From positions 1-64,000 of the forward strand of contig LVBL01000059.1 in the NCBI GenBank assembly GCA_001604405.1: a stretch of 64,000 bases of DNA, read 5' to 3'. Positions within the stretch are counted from its first letter, which is position 1; the number at the start of each line of letters is the position of its first letter. Below the pieces are notes generated by a model. That model saw only the letters and a list, made by a program, of their open reading frames with translations. It searched no databases and was not told the origin of the DNA. A program made the position numbers and the translations under genes. The stretch comes from Spirochaetales bacterium Spiro_10 (GTDB taxonomy: Bacteria > Spirochaetota > Spirochaetia > Treponematales > Treponemataceae). Below are positions 26,078 through 35,011 of the stretch, piece by piece.

Positions 26078-26925
26078 TGGCATCCCGGTCGCGATTCATG
26101 ACCCTTACGCTCGTACTGGCGGCCCTTGCCGCTTTCTCCGTCAGGGCCCTGTTTCCGGCAGCGGGCTGGAAAGGAAGGCTTCTCTCGCCGGGGTTTGCCG
26201 GAAAGGTCGTAGAGATCGTCATGCTGGGTCCTCGCGAGGGTTTTCCGCTCGTGTTCACGATCAGGGAAGGGAGATGGATGCTGGTCTTCGATTCGTCCCG
26301 GTACTATCCTGCAAACTCCGAACGAATCGAGGGCCTGCTTCGGGCCTTGAGCGGCCGAAGGCGCGTCAGGCGCCTGAATGCCGGCGATACGCATGCCTAC
26401 GGAACGGACGGGCCCGGGCGCTGCCAGATCACGCTGCGTACGACGTCTGCCGAGAAGACAATATCCTTCGGGGCGGAAAACGCCGACGGTCGTTTGCGGT
26501 ATGCCAGAAGGGCGGCGGAGAGCGCGATCCTGGCCCTGGACGGCGATATCTCGCCCTGGCTCGACAACGCGACCGCGCCCTGGCTTGACCGTTCTCCGTT
26601 CGCGCACATCAGCCAAACCTCGACAACGAGGGCGACCGCCTACGGGAGAGGCATGTTCATCCCCCTCGAGCGGGGAGAACGGCTGGATGGTGTTGTCGGG
26701 CTCATTTCCGGGATCTCTGTCGCGGACATCACGAACATTCCGCTTGAACCCTCGTTTCGTGTACGTCTTGAACGGGGAGACCTGAGCGTTTCCGTGCTCG
26801 CGTTTGCCCTGCTTGACGCGCGCTACGGCACGGTTACCGACGAGACGAGCGGCCTTTCATGGATTCTGCCGGCCGATCGCGTTCAGGAAATACTGCTCGC
26901 CTTTCAGCACTTCTCCGCGATGTAG
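26077..26925 (+). CDS. DUF4340-like membrane-anchored protein
   Basis: Protein of 282 aa with one N-terminal membrane segment (about 8-28) and a repetitive beta-rich extracytoplasmic part (REGRWMLVFDSSRYYPANSERIEGLLRAL). Its place directly after a GldG-like gene fits the known pairing of GldG with DUF4340 proteins. The domain's usual Trp-x2 and Gly patterns are only partly visible, so the label is tentative. Overlaps the convergent gene by 22 bp. Confidence 0.65.
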   Translation: MASRSRFMTLTLVLAALAAFSVRALFPAAGWKGRLLSPGFAGKVVEIVMLGPREGFPLVFTIREGRWMLVFDSSRYYPANSERIEGLLRALSGRRRVRRLNAGDTHAYGTDGPGRCQITLRTTSAEKTISFGAENADGRLRYARRAAESAILALDGDISPWLDNATAPWLDRSPFAHISQTSTTRATAYGRGMFIPLERGERLDGVVGLISGISVADITNIPLEPSFRVRLERGDLSVSVLAFALLDARYGTVTDETSGLSWILPADRVQEILLAFQHFSAM

Positions 26926-28196
26926 TTGCGGTATTTGTCGGGATTGGCCCGAAACGCCACGATCGGGAGGCTCGGTTCCTCCTCGGCCTTTTTGGCCGCG
27001 TTGACCGCTTCCTCAATCATGCGCTTCGCCGGAAGCAGGCGTGCCGTCCTCGTCGTTATGCCGACGGTTATCCTTCCTTCGTACCCGAGTTCCATGAGGA
27101 GGGCGTCAACGTCCGCATAGAGGCAGTCTGCCGTCTTCATCATCTGGTCAAGGTTTACGTTTTGCATGATTGCCGCGAAACCGTCAGCGCCGAATTCGAA
27201 CACCATGTCCCGGAATTTGAACGTATCAAGGAGAATCTGCGCGATTTTGCGGGAGAGAAGGTCGGTATGGAGCAGTCCGGAAACCCTCATGACGACCAGG
27301 GCAAGATCCTGTTCGGAAGACGCGGCCCTGACAAGTTCCGCGTCAAGCCGTTCGGGCAGATACTGTTCCCATCCGATTCCGCTGACGGGCGAAAAAAGCC
27401 CCTCGGGGGCGGCTTTTCCCGCCTCGGCGGATACGGTCTCTCCTGCCTCCGCGCCGTCGGCGACGGTGAAGTCATCCTCATGAACCGACGGCGGCTCCGG
27501 GATTTCCCCCGCGCCGTCCGGCACCGGTACCGGGTAGGCGTCGACCGGCGTGAAATCCGGCATCGCGACGGCCGTATCGTCCAGGATGGAAAAATCGTGA
27601 TCCTGGCGGGTACGCGCCTTGGGCACGCTCGCGACGGCCCTGCGCCGTTCGTGCGGTGCGTCGCCCGGGGCGGGCGTTACCGCTATGATGACAATGAAGG
27701 TAACGAGAACGAGGGCGAGGGTCACCAAAAAGGAAATCCTGCTCGCGGCGAAGATGGCGGACGGGTGAAGCACGTGCAGTACGGCGGTCACGAGGACGGT
27801 CGAACCGGCCGAGTCGGATATGTCCAGTTTGGCGCTGAAGGAACGGGTGAACAGTGAGGGGTCCGAGAGCCGCGCCTCGTCCGTGTCCCCGTACGTTATC
27901 ATCGAGGAACCGTCAGGCCACGCAAAAACGACGCCCGATGGGGTCGTCACCGTGATCGCGGCAAGCGATCTGGATTGCCGGCAAAGGTTAGTTACCCGCG
28001 CGACAAAACCGTCGCTCATGAATCCCTCGGTAACGGCGGAAAGCTCCATTGTGCGGGTTATCCAGGAGAAACTGCGTTCCGCCTCGACCGCGCCTTTTTT
28101 CATCTCCGCCGATATCGAAACCGCAAACCATGATACCGCGAGGGCCAGTATCAATAAAGCAACGATTCCGTATACCGTGACGAACTTATTCTTCAT
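26904..28196 (-). CDS. Membrane-anchored protein with degenerate GGDEF-type domain
   Basis: Protein of 430 aa. Membrane segments at about 7-28 and 145-168 flank an extracytoplasmic sensor-like domain of about 115 residues (SLAAITVTTPSGVVFAWPDGS). A Pro/Asp-rich linker follows. The last 150 residues fit a nucleotidyl-cyclase fold: DLALVVMRVSG, then LLDTFKFRDMVFEFGADGFAAIMQ, where the usual GGDEF reads GADGF. Diguanylate cyclase activity is therefore unlikely; a signalling or scaffold role remains possible. Start ATG 28196 overlaps the previous stop (ATGA). Last gene of a five-gene operon. Confidence 0.7.
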   Translation of the reverse strand: MKNKFVTVYGIVALLILALAVSWFAVSISAEMKKGAVEAERSFSWITRTMELSAVTEGFMSDGFVARVTNLCRQSRSLAAITVTTPSGVVFAWPDGSSMITYGDTDEARLSDPSLFTRSFSAKLDISDSAGSTVLVTAVLHVLHPSAIFAASRISFLVTLALVLVTFIVIIAVTPAPGDAPHERRRAVASVPKARTRQDHDFSILDDTAVAMPDFTPVDAYPVPVPDGAGEIPEPPSVHEDDFTVADGAEAGETVSAEAGKAAPEGLFSPVSGIGWEQYLPERLDAELVRAASSEQDLALVVMRVSGLLHTDLLSRKIAQILLDTFKFRDMVFEFGADGFAAIMQNVNLDQMMKTADCLYADVDALLMELGYEGRITVGITTRTARLLPAKRMIEEAVNAAKKAEEEPSLPIVAFRANPDKYRNYIAEKC

Positions 28197-29734
28197 GGTA
28201 CATCAGTATATCTCTCAATGAGTTCAAGCGCAAGGTGAAACGCGTTGGCGAGGCTAAATTGGCCGTCACCGGCCGCGGTTCTGGCCCATGCCGCGAACGG
28301 AAGCAGGGTAGTGACGATCCTGGGGTCGGGCTCTTTTTCCGCCAGACACGAGCGGAGGGCCTCGCGATACTCCTTAAGGAAAACCCCTGAAGGAAACGGC
28401 CGTGACGGAGGCGGGGACCAGGGGACGGTCCGCGGCGTTTTAGCCGCCATGGCGGCGTAGCGGTCGAGCACCTCGGAATGATAGTCGATGCGCGAACCCG
28501 ATATCCGCACAGTGACGGGAGAACGGAACATGAGCGACGTGTAAGCCGTTTCAGACGGGGACAGGCGCCCGGAGGACGAGTCGAACTTGTCCGCGAGATA
28601 GGTTCCCCGGGCATAGGGCTTCCCGCCGGTATACCTGAAATCGGCGCCCAAGAAGCGGATGTCACGGAATCCCATCGAAAGGGCCGCCGATCGCGCGGCC
28701 AGGGCTACCGTTCCGGAGGAGGCATCCACGGGCGGGAGGTAGCCGTATGAGGAGGCATGGTCCGTCAGCGGATGTCCCCCCGACACGAACAGCAGCGGGG
28801 CACCGTCCCGTTTCGCTCGACGCGCCACGTGCGGATTCCCCGCCAGATCCACGAGTACCGTCGTCCCGGGCGAGAACGGGCGCATCGCCTGATACGACGA
28901 CACCTGCTGAGGATCCACGCTCAGGTATACGTCGGGAACGATGCCGTTGCCCGCGAGCGTACCCCGCGACGTATCGGTCGCGAAGATGACGAGGGAATCC
29001 CGCTCCCGTTCAAGGGGAGCTATCTCGTCCTCCAGCGACGGCCCCGCCGCGGTGATTATGGCGGTCTTCCTCGTGTCGAACGGGGGAAGAACCGGCGCGA
29101 AGGATTCTGCCAGGGACAGGTTCTCGATGATGTTCCGCATCCAAAGACGCCCGAAGTGGGCCTGAACGGAGTAGTCGGCGGATACCGCGTGCAGGACTTT
29201 TTTGAGCTCGTCCTCCATGGCGGGCGTATGATACCGGTCTTTCCAGGGTCGGAGAAACTGCAGGCTGAAAGAACCGGAAAGGGCGGGCAAATACGATCTT
29301 GAAACGACCGCGGCCAGAAACCCCACGGGCTCGGCCAGGGCGATCGTGACGCGTTCGTCCGTCAGTATGTCGGAAAGATCCACGAGCGAAAGCAGGGTCC
29401 TCAGGGATGCCGCGTTCCGCTCGAATACGGCGCATCGAGCGGACGTGTCCCGCGAGAGGAATGCGCGAACCTGGTATCCGCCTGCCAGCCCGCCGAACAG
29501 CACGAAACAGTTCCGCGGTATGGACTCGGCGAAGCGCGCGGCTTCACGTTCCGGGTCTCGAAGGGAATGGGACGCGACTCCGTCGGTGAAAACGGGAACG
29601 GGCTGGCCCGTAGCCGAAACCTCCGCGCGGGCGTAAGCCGCGCCTTTGTCTCCCGCGAGCGAAACGAGACGGTACACATCGCCGTTTCTCGCGCGAAGCG
29701 CTTGCATGTTCCTTTCGAAAGTCGCGGTGCTCAT
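28193..29734 (-). CDS. DUF115/Maf-family protein, copy A
   Basis: Protein of 513 aa. The central motif TAIITAAGPSLEDEIAPL, followed by GIVPDVYLSVDPQ and later DIRFLGADFRYTGGKPYARG, is typical of the DUF115 (6-hydroxymethylpterin pyrophosphokinase MptE-like / motility accessory factor) family. In other bacteria Maf proteins transfer nonulosonic acids to flagellin. The N-terminal 170 residues (CFVLFGGLAGGYQVRAFL) form a second domain of the same type. No flagellin or sugar biosynthesis gene is in the window, so the substrate is unknown. ATGA overlaps on both sides. Paralogue of the next gene. Confidence 0.8.
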   Translation of the reverse strand: MSTATFERNMQALRARNGDVYRLVSLAGDKGAAYARAEVSATGQPVPVFTDGVASHSLRDPEREAARFAESIPRNCFVLFGGLAGGYQVRAFLSRDTSARCAVFERNAASLRTLLSLVDLSDILTDERVTIALAEPVGFLAAVVSRSYLPALSGSFSLQFLRPWKDRYHTPAMEDELKKVLHAVSADYSVQAHFGRLWMRNIIENLSLAESFAPVLPPFDTRKTAIITAAGPSLEDEIAPLERERDSLVIFATDTSRGTLAGNGIVPDVYLSVDPQQVSSYQAMRPFSPGTTVLVDLAGNPHVARRAKRDGAPLLFVSGGHPLTDHASSYGYLPPVDASSGTVALAARSAALSMGFRDIRFLGADFRYTGGKPYARGTYLADKFDSSSGRLSPSETAYTSLMFRSPVTVRISGSRIDYHSEVLDRYAAMAAKTPRTVPWSPPPSRPFPSGVFLKEYREALRSCLAEKEPDPRIVTTLLPFAAWARTAAGDGQFSLANAFHLALELIERYTDVP

Positions 29735-31263
29735 GCTCGCCCCGCCTCAAGCGTCCGGGCCTTTCCTGAAAGCGCCTCAAGGTCGCGCGATATGCCCTCG
29801 GGAGCGACCCACGTCTCAGGGCCCTCCCGCAGCAAGGCAAGATAGTCGCGAAAGGAAACGAGCTTCAGAAGGTCCGCGAGAACAGCCCTATCGTCGGGAG
29901 CGACGGCGTTCGCGTCCCCCGCCAGAGCCTCATGAGCGATGTACTCGGCGAGGTCTCGCGTTCTCCCGCGGTCTTTGAACGCCTCAGTGGATTCCGTAAG
30001 CCATGCGGACACGAGTCCTCGCGGGGCTTTTTGAACCCCGTTATCAAAAGCCGGTTTTCCGTTAGGAGCCGCCGAATCGCGCGCCGCCCGCTCGACCAGG
30101 GAACGGTCGGCCTCGCGGATACCGCCAAGGCTGCTTTGAGCGGGATTGATCCTGAAAAAACGTTTGGCGAAATCCCCCGTTCTGGAGGAAAACCACCTGG
30201 CATAGATTTCAAGCGCGGCGGCGGAGGAGGCGCGCTCGTACAGGTTCTGGCTTATGGGGAAAACCCTCGAAGACGAGGATTCAACGATTCCGTCAAAGGC
30301 GTGCGGCATGCAGTGATTTCTCGCCGAGCCGGGCGCGAGATCGAGTCCGGCGGCGAAAACCTCGCGGTCGGAGCGCGAGAGGGCGTAGAGCGCGGCGGTA
30401 CCGGCGACGGTACCCGACTGTTCGGCGGGAGTCCCGCGTACGCCGGAGAGTGAAAAAAGCGCACGCTCAAGCGGCGAGCCGTAGTCGAAGACGAGCAGGC
30501 GATTGGATCCCAGCACGCGCGACGGTAGCGCCGCTTCGAGGGGAAAGGCGACCGGAACGTTCGGGGGTATGTTGGCGATGTGCCGATTTGCCCAATAGCC
30601 GCCGTCGGTCGTAATGCAGAGATCCGGGGTGATGCCCCGCGCGAGTACGGCCGTCAAGGAAGACGAGAGGGCGATAACGAAAAACGAATCGCGGTTCTCG
30701 AACGGGAAGAGTCGGGCGAGCGTGGGACCCGAGGCGGTGATGACGCAGGGGACGCGTATTGGCTCGTCAGCGACGACCGACCCGGACAGGATCGCGTTGC
30801 GGACGCTGTTTGAAAGCCATCTCGGGCCGAAATGGACGCGCGTTTGCAGAACGCTTCGTTGCGTCCGCATGACGGCCGCGATTTCCGCCCATGCCGCGGA
30901 GGACTCAGCAGGCCAATACCCGTCGGAGGGTTTCCACGCGACGAACGCCGTTTGCGGCAATATCTCTTCGGTCAGCAGGCTGAACAGAAACGTCGCGAGA
31001 GAAACGCCAAAACCCGGTCTCCATACCGCGTCCCAAAGCTGGTCGCTGTCAAGGAACCGGGTATCGCCGTACCTGACGGCGACGATACGAGCCTCGGGAT
31101 GCAGATCGCGCAAGGCGGTTGCGAGATACGATTCGCCGGGTTCGGTAACCACGACGACACGCGATCCCCGCAGCTCGGGCAAGGAGGAGATGTACCTGTG
31201 GGCCTCTTTATGGGGGTCTCGCGCCGAATGAAGCCTGACGGGCCGTTCGGTTGGCTCGGTCAT
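29731..31263 (-). CDS. DUF115/Maf-family protein, copy B
   Basis: Protein of 510 aa with the same architecture as copy A. An N-terminal domain (RVVVVTEPGESYLATAL) is followed by the DUF115 core (PCVITASGPTLARLFPF, GITPDLCITTDGGYWANRH, AAGLDLAPGSARNHCMP). Copy A and copy B share layout but read as well separated, suggesting an old duplication rather than a recent one. Starts at 31263, overlapping the stop of the gene before by ATGA. Function inferred only from family: sugar-nucleotide or pterin-type transferase. Confidence 0.8.
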   Translation of the reverse strand: MTEPTERPVRLHSARDPHKEAHRYISSLPELRGSRVVVVTEPGESYLATALRDLHPEARIVAVRYGDTRFLDSDQLWDAVWRPGFGVSLATFLFSLLTEEILPQTAFVAWKPSDGYWPAESSAAWAEIAAVMRTQRSVLQTRVHFGPRWLSNSVRNAILSGSVVADEPIRVPCVITASGPTLARLFPFENRDSFFVIALSSSLTAVLARGITPDLCITTDGGYWANRHIANIPPNVPVAFPLEAALPSRVLGSNRLLVFDYGSPLERALFSLSGVRGTPAEQSGTVAGTAALYALSRSDREVFAAGLDLAPGSARNHCMPHAFDGIVESSSSRVFPISQNLYERASSAAALEIYARWFSSRTGDFAKRFFRINPAQSSLGGIREADRSLVERAARDSAAPNGKPAFDNGVQKAPRGLVSAWLTESTEAFKDRGRTRDLAEYIAHEALAGDANAVAPDDRAVLADLLKLVSFRDYLALLREGPETWVAPEGISRDLEALSGKARTLEAGRA

Positions 31264-32201
31264 GTTTCCCCGCGAAGATACGCGCGGATGGCTCCCTTGT
31301 CATTCGTCTCCCCGCCGCGCACGCACTTTATCTTCGAAATACGGTGGGCGCCAAAGAGGGCCTCGAGCGGCTTCATCAGCATCCGTACGAATACGGCGGC
31401 GTCCGCTTTGGACGAAAGAAACAGGGCCATGTGCGCCATCATGTCCGTCGAAATATTCACGATATTCGTAGGTCCCGATTGGCGGATTATCCTGTTGATG
31501 ATCGCATGGTACTCGGAAAGAGACGCGGGATCCGATTCCAGCAAACGCGCTTCGCTGAACAAGCCGGAAAAGTCGAGAGACACAAGGGAACAAACCTTTC
31601 CGTCGGAAAGGGCGGCGTCGATTCGCGCTTCTATCGCCGCCTTGTCGCGGTTGATTTGCCCGGACTGGGAAAGGGCCTCGATTATCTTGCTGTTTTCGCG
31701 CAGAACCGAAAGCAGTTCCGCGACGAGCTCTTCCGCCTGATCCGTGTCGATCGTCTTTCTCCTGACGTCGAGCAGGGACTCGATGACGACAAGGTATATC
31801 CTCCTGTCGTCAACTTGGGCGGGTCGTACGTACACAGCCGTAAGGGAATCGCGCTCGCGCGAGGAAAAGAAACTGAAAAAGGGTTCAAGACATTCGCCCC
31901 TGAGTGTATACCATGACGTTTCCGGAAACTGGGAAGAAAAAAAAACGGAAGACGGGGTAAAACGGCGATAGGTCGTCAGGTCCAGCGACAACTGAGTCGC
32001 GACCGCGAGGCGGTCGTCGTGGGGGGCAAGCAGCAGAAAACGCTCGGCCGCAATCCCCGACACGAACCTCGAACAGGCACCCATGACGGTATCATACGAG
32101 GAACTGCGCCTGATTTTTTCAAGAAGCCCTTTCCCCTTGGATGGGGGAAGGGCCTGTACTGTGTTTTTTTTTTGCCTTGCCGCCTGGTCGATCAATCCCA
32201 T
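31260..32201 (-). CDS. Unrecognised cytoplasmic protein with A10 tract near its start
   Basis: Protein of 313 aa, no signal peptide or membrane segment. I do not recognise the family. The first half has a mixed alpha/beta domain (AERFLLLAPHDDRLAVATQL, then DSLTAVYVRPAQVDDRRIYLVVIESLLD). The second half may be a distant cyclase- or STAS-like fold (VCSLVSLDFSGLF, TDMMAHMALFLSSKADAAVFVRMLMKPLEALFG). Codons 10-13 (Q-K-K-N) contain ten consecutive A (32173 to 32164), followed 10 nt later by a stable hairpin. Begins 2 nt after the stop of the acidic gene. Confidence 0.65.
   Translation of the reverse strand: MGLIDQAARQKKNTVQALPPSKGKGLLEKIRRSSSYDTVMGACSRFVSGIAAERFLLLAPHDDRLAVATQLSLDLTTYRRFTPSSVFFSSQFPETSWYTLRGECLEPFFSFFSSRERDSLTAVYVRPAQVDDRRIYLVVIESLLDVRRKTIDTDQAEELVAELLSVLRENSKIIEALSQSGQINRDKAAIEARIDAALSDGKVCSLVSLDFSGLFSEARLLESDPASLSEYHAIINRIIRQSGPTNIVNISTDMMAHMALFLSSKADAAVFVRMLMKPLEALFGAHRISKIKCVRGGETNDKGAIRAYLRGET
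32126..32173 (-). promoter_or_regulatory. A10 tract plus hairpin inside the coding start: possible slippage element
   Basis: On the minus strand, A10 (32173-32164) is followed by a 10-nt spacer and a hairpin of two arms (32153-32143 with 32136-32126; six plus four base pairs around one mismatch, loop of 6). The order slippery tract, short spacer, stem is that of known frameshift or transcription-slippage sites. Confidence 0.4.
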
Positions 32202-32203
32202 GG

Positions 32204-34876
32204 TTAAGAAATACCGAGTTCTTCAAAAAGCTTCCGGTATACCTCAAAATGTTCCGATCGCGCGAACTCCTCGATTTTTTCCTCCGGAAGGCTTTCAAGA
32301 AGCTGATCCATGTAGGAAAGCACCGATTTTATCTCGTCCTTGAGTTCTATCGGCAGAGCCGCAACGGCCGTCGCGGATTCCTTCTCGTCGGACACAGAAT
32401 CGCGGGATTGGGCTTCCCCGCCAGTTTCGATACCGCCGACTTCGAGACCCGAGACGTCAATGGTGGTATCCTCGAGAGGGGGGAGTACCTCCTCGACGGC
32501 CGGTTCCTCGTGCGGTTCAACGGCAACGGTTTGCTCGGCAGGAAATCCGCTCTCGAGGTCGGCGAGATCGATGTCGAACTCGGTTAACTCGGGTTCCTCG
32601 AGCTTTTCGTCATTGAAATCGATTATCTCGAGATCCGGTTCCTCGATCGCGACGTTATCGAGATCGGGCTCCTGGTCCGCGTTGCCGTCAAGATAGCTGA
32701 TGTCGTCATCAATTGTGTTTACGTGCGTTACCGGTATTTCCGAGGCGGTATCCAGATCCGGCACGTCAAAGAGCGAGTCGGGGAGGGTTTCCGGAATCTC
32801 GGGTTCGTCCGAAACAAGCTCGGTTTCCGGTGAAAACGCGATTTCTACCGGAGGGGTTTCCTCGTCAATAAACCCCGAGGTTACGTCAATTTCGGCGGCT
32901 TCCTGCGGAGGCTCGTCCGTTTTCTCCTCGGTAAAATCAGCGGTAATCAGAATGTTGTTCAACTCGTCGCCGGTCAGGGCTATTGCCTCGTCGTTGTCGT
33001 CATCCGAGAAAAAACCTGAGTTGTCCGCCGCGTCCTGACCGGTGGCTCCTGGGGATTCTCCGGTCTGTGGCATACCCTTAAACCCGGCAAGTTCCGCCTT
33101 GAGCGTGGATATCTCCTGCTTGATCGAGGACAGCTCATCGGCTATGACCATCAGCAATTCTGTTGATTTATCGTTTGAAACCACTGCATCCTCTCCCGTT
33201 TCCGGTATGCCGTCGCTCAGCTCTTGCTCCACAGCGCTGATATCGTCGAAGTCCAGGGATACGTCCATTTCCTGACCGGACGTTTCGACATTGTAATCCT
33301 TAATCTCGAGAATATCAAGATTTTCTTCGTCGTCAGACGTCGTGAGGTCGCGTACTGAAAGGTCGCCGAAGGAATCTTCCTCTTGAACCGCTGTTTGTTG
33401 GCCATGAAACAGGTCGACGGCAATATCCTCGTCAGTCCGTTCCGAAGTCACGTTCGCCGCGACCGAACCGAGGCCGTCTTCCTCGGTAACATGCAACTCG
33501 AATGTATTGGAGGCCTGGGCGGGCTTTTTCGTTTCCTTGACGACTTGGCTTGTCGGAGCCGCGTCGAGAGAGGCGAGAAGATCGTCGAACTCGGTCGCCG
33601 TCTCGAGACCGTCTTCGGACGGTACCGGAGCGGGGCTGCCTTGATCTGTCTCCGTGCCGACTCCAGCCTCATCAATTATCCGTTCGTCGAACGAGATGGT
33701 ATCCGATGCTCCGGTTTCGTCCACGAGCTCGACACCGAATTCGGAATTGAGAAATTCGTGTTCGGAGACCGAAGAGCCTGAAGCCTTGATACGTTCGGAA
33801 TCTTCAATGAAGGATTCGTCGAAATCAAGGTCTATCTCAACGGGCTCGACGTCCTCAAACAGCTTGTCGCGCTCATCGGCCGGAGTTCCTCCCGTTTCGT
33901 TAAACTCGTTGATGAAGGAATCCAGGTCCAGGCTGTCCGACGATGAAGCCTGAACTGCCGGCTTCGCGTCTCCCGTATTGAGATCATTCAGGAAATCGCT
34001 GAAATCATCGTCCGCGGGAAGCGAATCGTCCTGTCCGACGTTGAACGAACCAGCGTCGATCACGACCGGAATCTCTGGGCCCGAATCATCGCCGAGAACA
34101 AGGGTATCCTTTTCATCCGCATCGGGTTCGCTGCTGGCGGATTCGAGGGTTTCTTCATCAAGGGGAATTTCCATCTCGGGGAGGGTGTCCGATAGATCAT
34201 CCAGGAATCCGACGGATAGCTCGTCATCCGACTCTTCGGTTACGGACTCCTCCGCGAAGAATGACGCATCGTCCCCGGCTACCTCTATCTCGCCGACCGA
34301 TTCCTCGACAATGCGTTCATTGACGGTTTCCCTCTCTTCGTTCTGTTCCGGAAGATCAAGGGTAAAGTCCGAATCGGAGAAATCGACAAGTAAATGATCG
34401 TCCGAATCGGCCGCGGGCAGGGATGAGTCGTCGTCCGACCGGAGGATGCCGCCTTCCTCCGAAGAGCCGATATCGTCGTCCCGTGAAACGGCGTACGGCT
34501 CACCGGCGCTTTCGTCGAAGCTCACGGCGAGCGTCTCGTCAAAGGACAGATCCTCCAGGGAATCAAGCGTGTCTTCGAAAGGAGAGGGGGCTTCCGGGGA
34601 GTCCTCAAGGCCCTCTATCGTTTCGTCGGTAAGCAGTGTATCGTCGTCGCGCAGGGGTACGTCGGGCAAGTCCGGAAGATCGGGCAGTTCAAGGAACTCC
34701 TCGCTCTCTTCGGAACGGGATGTGACAATGGGAGCCAGGGAAGGCTTCTCCGCGCTTGCGTCGCGGGGACCGCTTTTCACCCAAACACCGTATAGGTCAA
34801 GTGCCTCTGACTCGGTACCGAAATCGACGGGAAAGGATGAGTCTAGAATTTCGTCGTTATCATGTTCAGATGCCAT
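32204..34876 (-). CDS. Very acidic, low-complexity protein with conserved-looking C-terminal helix domain
   Basis: Protein of 890 aa, extremely rich in Asp, Glu and Ser; no signal peptide, membrane segment or long hydrophobic stretch. The first 30 residues are moderately ordered (SEALDLYGVWVKSGP). A probable coiled coil lies near 575-600 (DELSSIKQEISTLKAELAGF). The last 45 residues form a charged helical module (EIKSVLSYMDQLLESLPEEK, then EEFARSEHFEVYRKLFEELG) that looks like a defined binding domain. Such proteins may act as intrinsically disordered scaffolds. It leads the five-gene operon and has a strong promoter. No family name can be given. Confidence 0.75.
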   Translation of the reverse strand: MASEHDNDEILDSSFPVDFGTESEALDLYGVWVKSGPRDASAEKPSLAPIVTSRSEESEEFLELPDLPDLPDVPLRDDDTLLTDETIEGLEDSPEAPSPFEDTLDSLEDLSFDETLAVSFDESAGEPYAVSRDDDIGSSEEGGILRSDDDSSLPAADSDDHLLVDFSDSDFTLDLPEQNEERETVNERIVEESVGEIEVAGDDASFFAEESVTEESDDELSVGFLDDLSDTLPEMEIPLDEETLESASSEPDADEKDTLVLGDDSGPEIPVVIDAGSFNVGQDDSLPADDDFSDFLNDLNTGDAKPAVQASSSDSLDLDSFINEFNETGGTPADERDKLFEDVEPVEIDLDFDESFIEDSERIKASGSSVSEHEFLNSEFGVELVDETGASDTISFDERIIDEAGVGTETDQGSPAPVPSEDGLETATEFDDLLASLDAAPTSQVVKETKKPAQASNTFELHVTEEDGLGSVAANVTSERTDEDIAVDLFHGQQTAVQEEDSFGDLSVRDLTTSDDEENLDILEIKDYNVETSGQEMDVSLDFDDISAVEQELSDGIPETGEDAVVSNDKSTELLMVIADELSSIKQEISTLKAELAGFKGMPQTGESPGATGQDAADNSGFFSDDDNDEAIALTGDELNNILITADFTEEKTDEPPQEAAEIDVTSGFIDEETPPVEIAFSPETELVSDEPEIPETLPDSLFDVPDLDTASEIPVTHVNTIDDDISYLDGNADQEPDLDNVAIEEPDLEIIDFNDEKLEEPELTEFDIDLADLESGFPAEQTVAVEPHEEPAVEEVLPPLEDTTIDVSGLEVGGIETGGEAQSRDSVSDEKESATAVAALPIELKDEIKSVLSYMDQLLESLPEEKIEEFARSEHFEVYRKLFEELGIS

Positions 34877-34940
34877 CAGCGTTCTCCCCGAAATTGACTT
34901 TGCTCCTTATATTGTCGGCACTTTTGTCCCATACGTTAAC

Positions 34941-34968
34941 AGTATAGTACGCATGAACTACCTGTCAA
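34941..34968 (-). promoter_or_regulatory. Promoter of the five-gene operon
   Basis: On the minus strand: TTGACA (34968-34963), 16-nt spacer, TATACT (34946-34941). The start codon at 34876 lies about 64 nt downstream with GGGGAG before it, so unlike many genes here this mRNA has a real leader. Confidence 0.7.
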
Positions 34969-35011
34969 TTGAATTTAAGGATATGCCCGTATATGCCGTA
35001 ATTCAGGTAGT

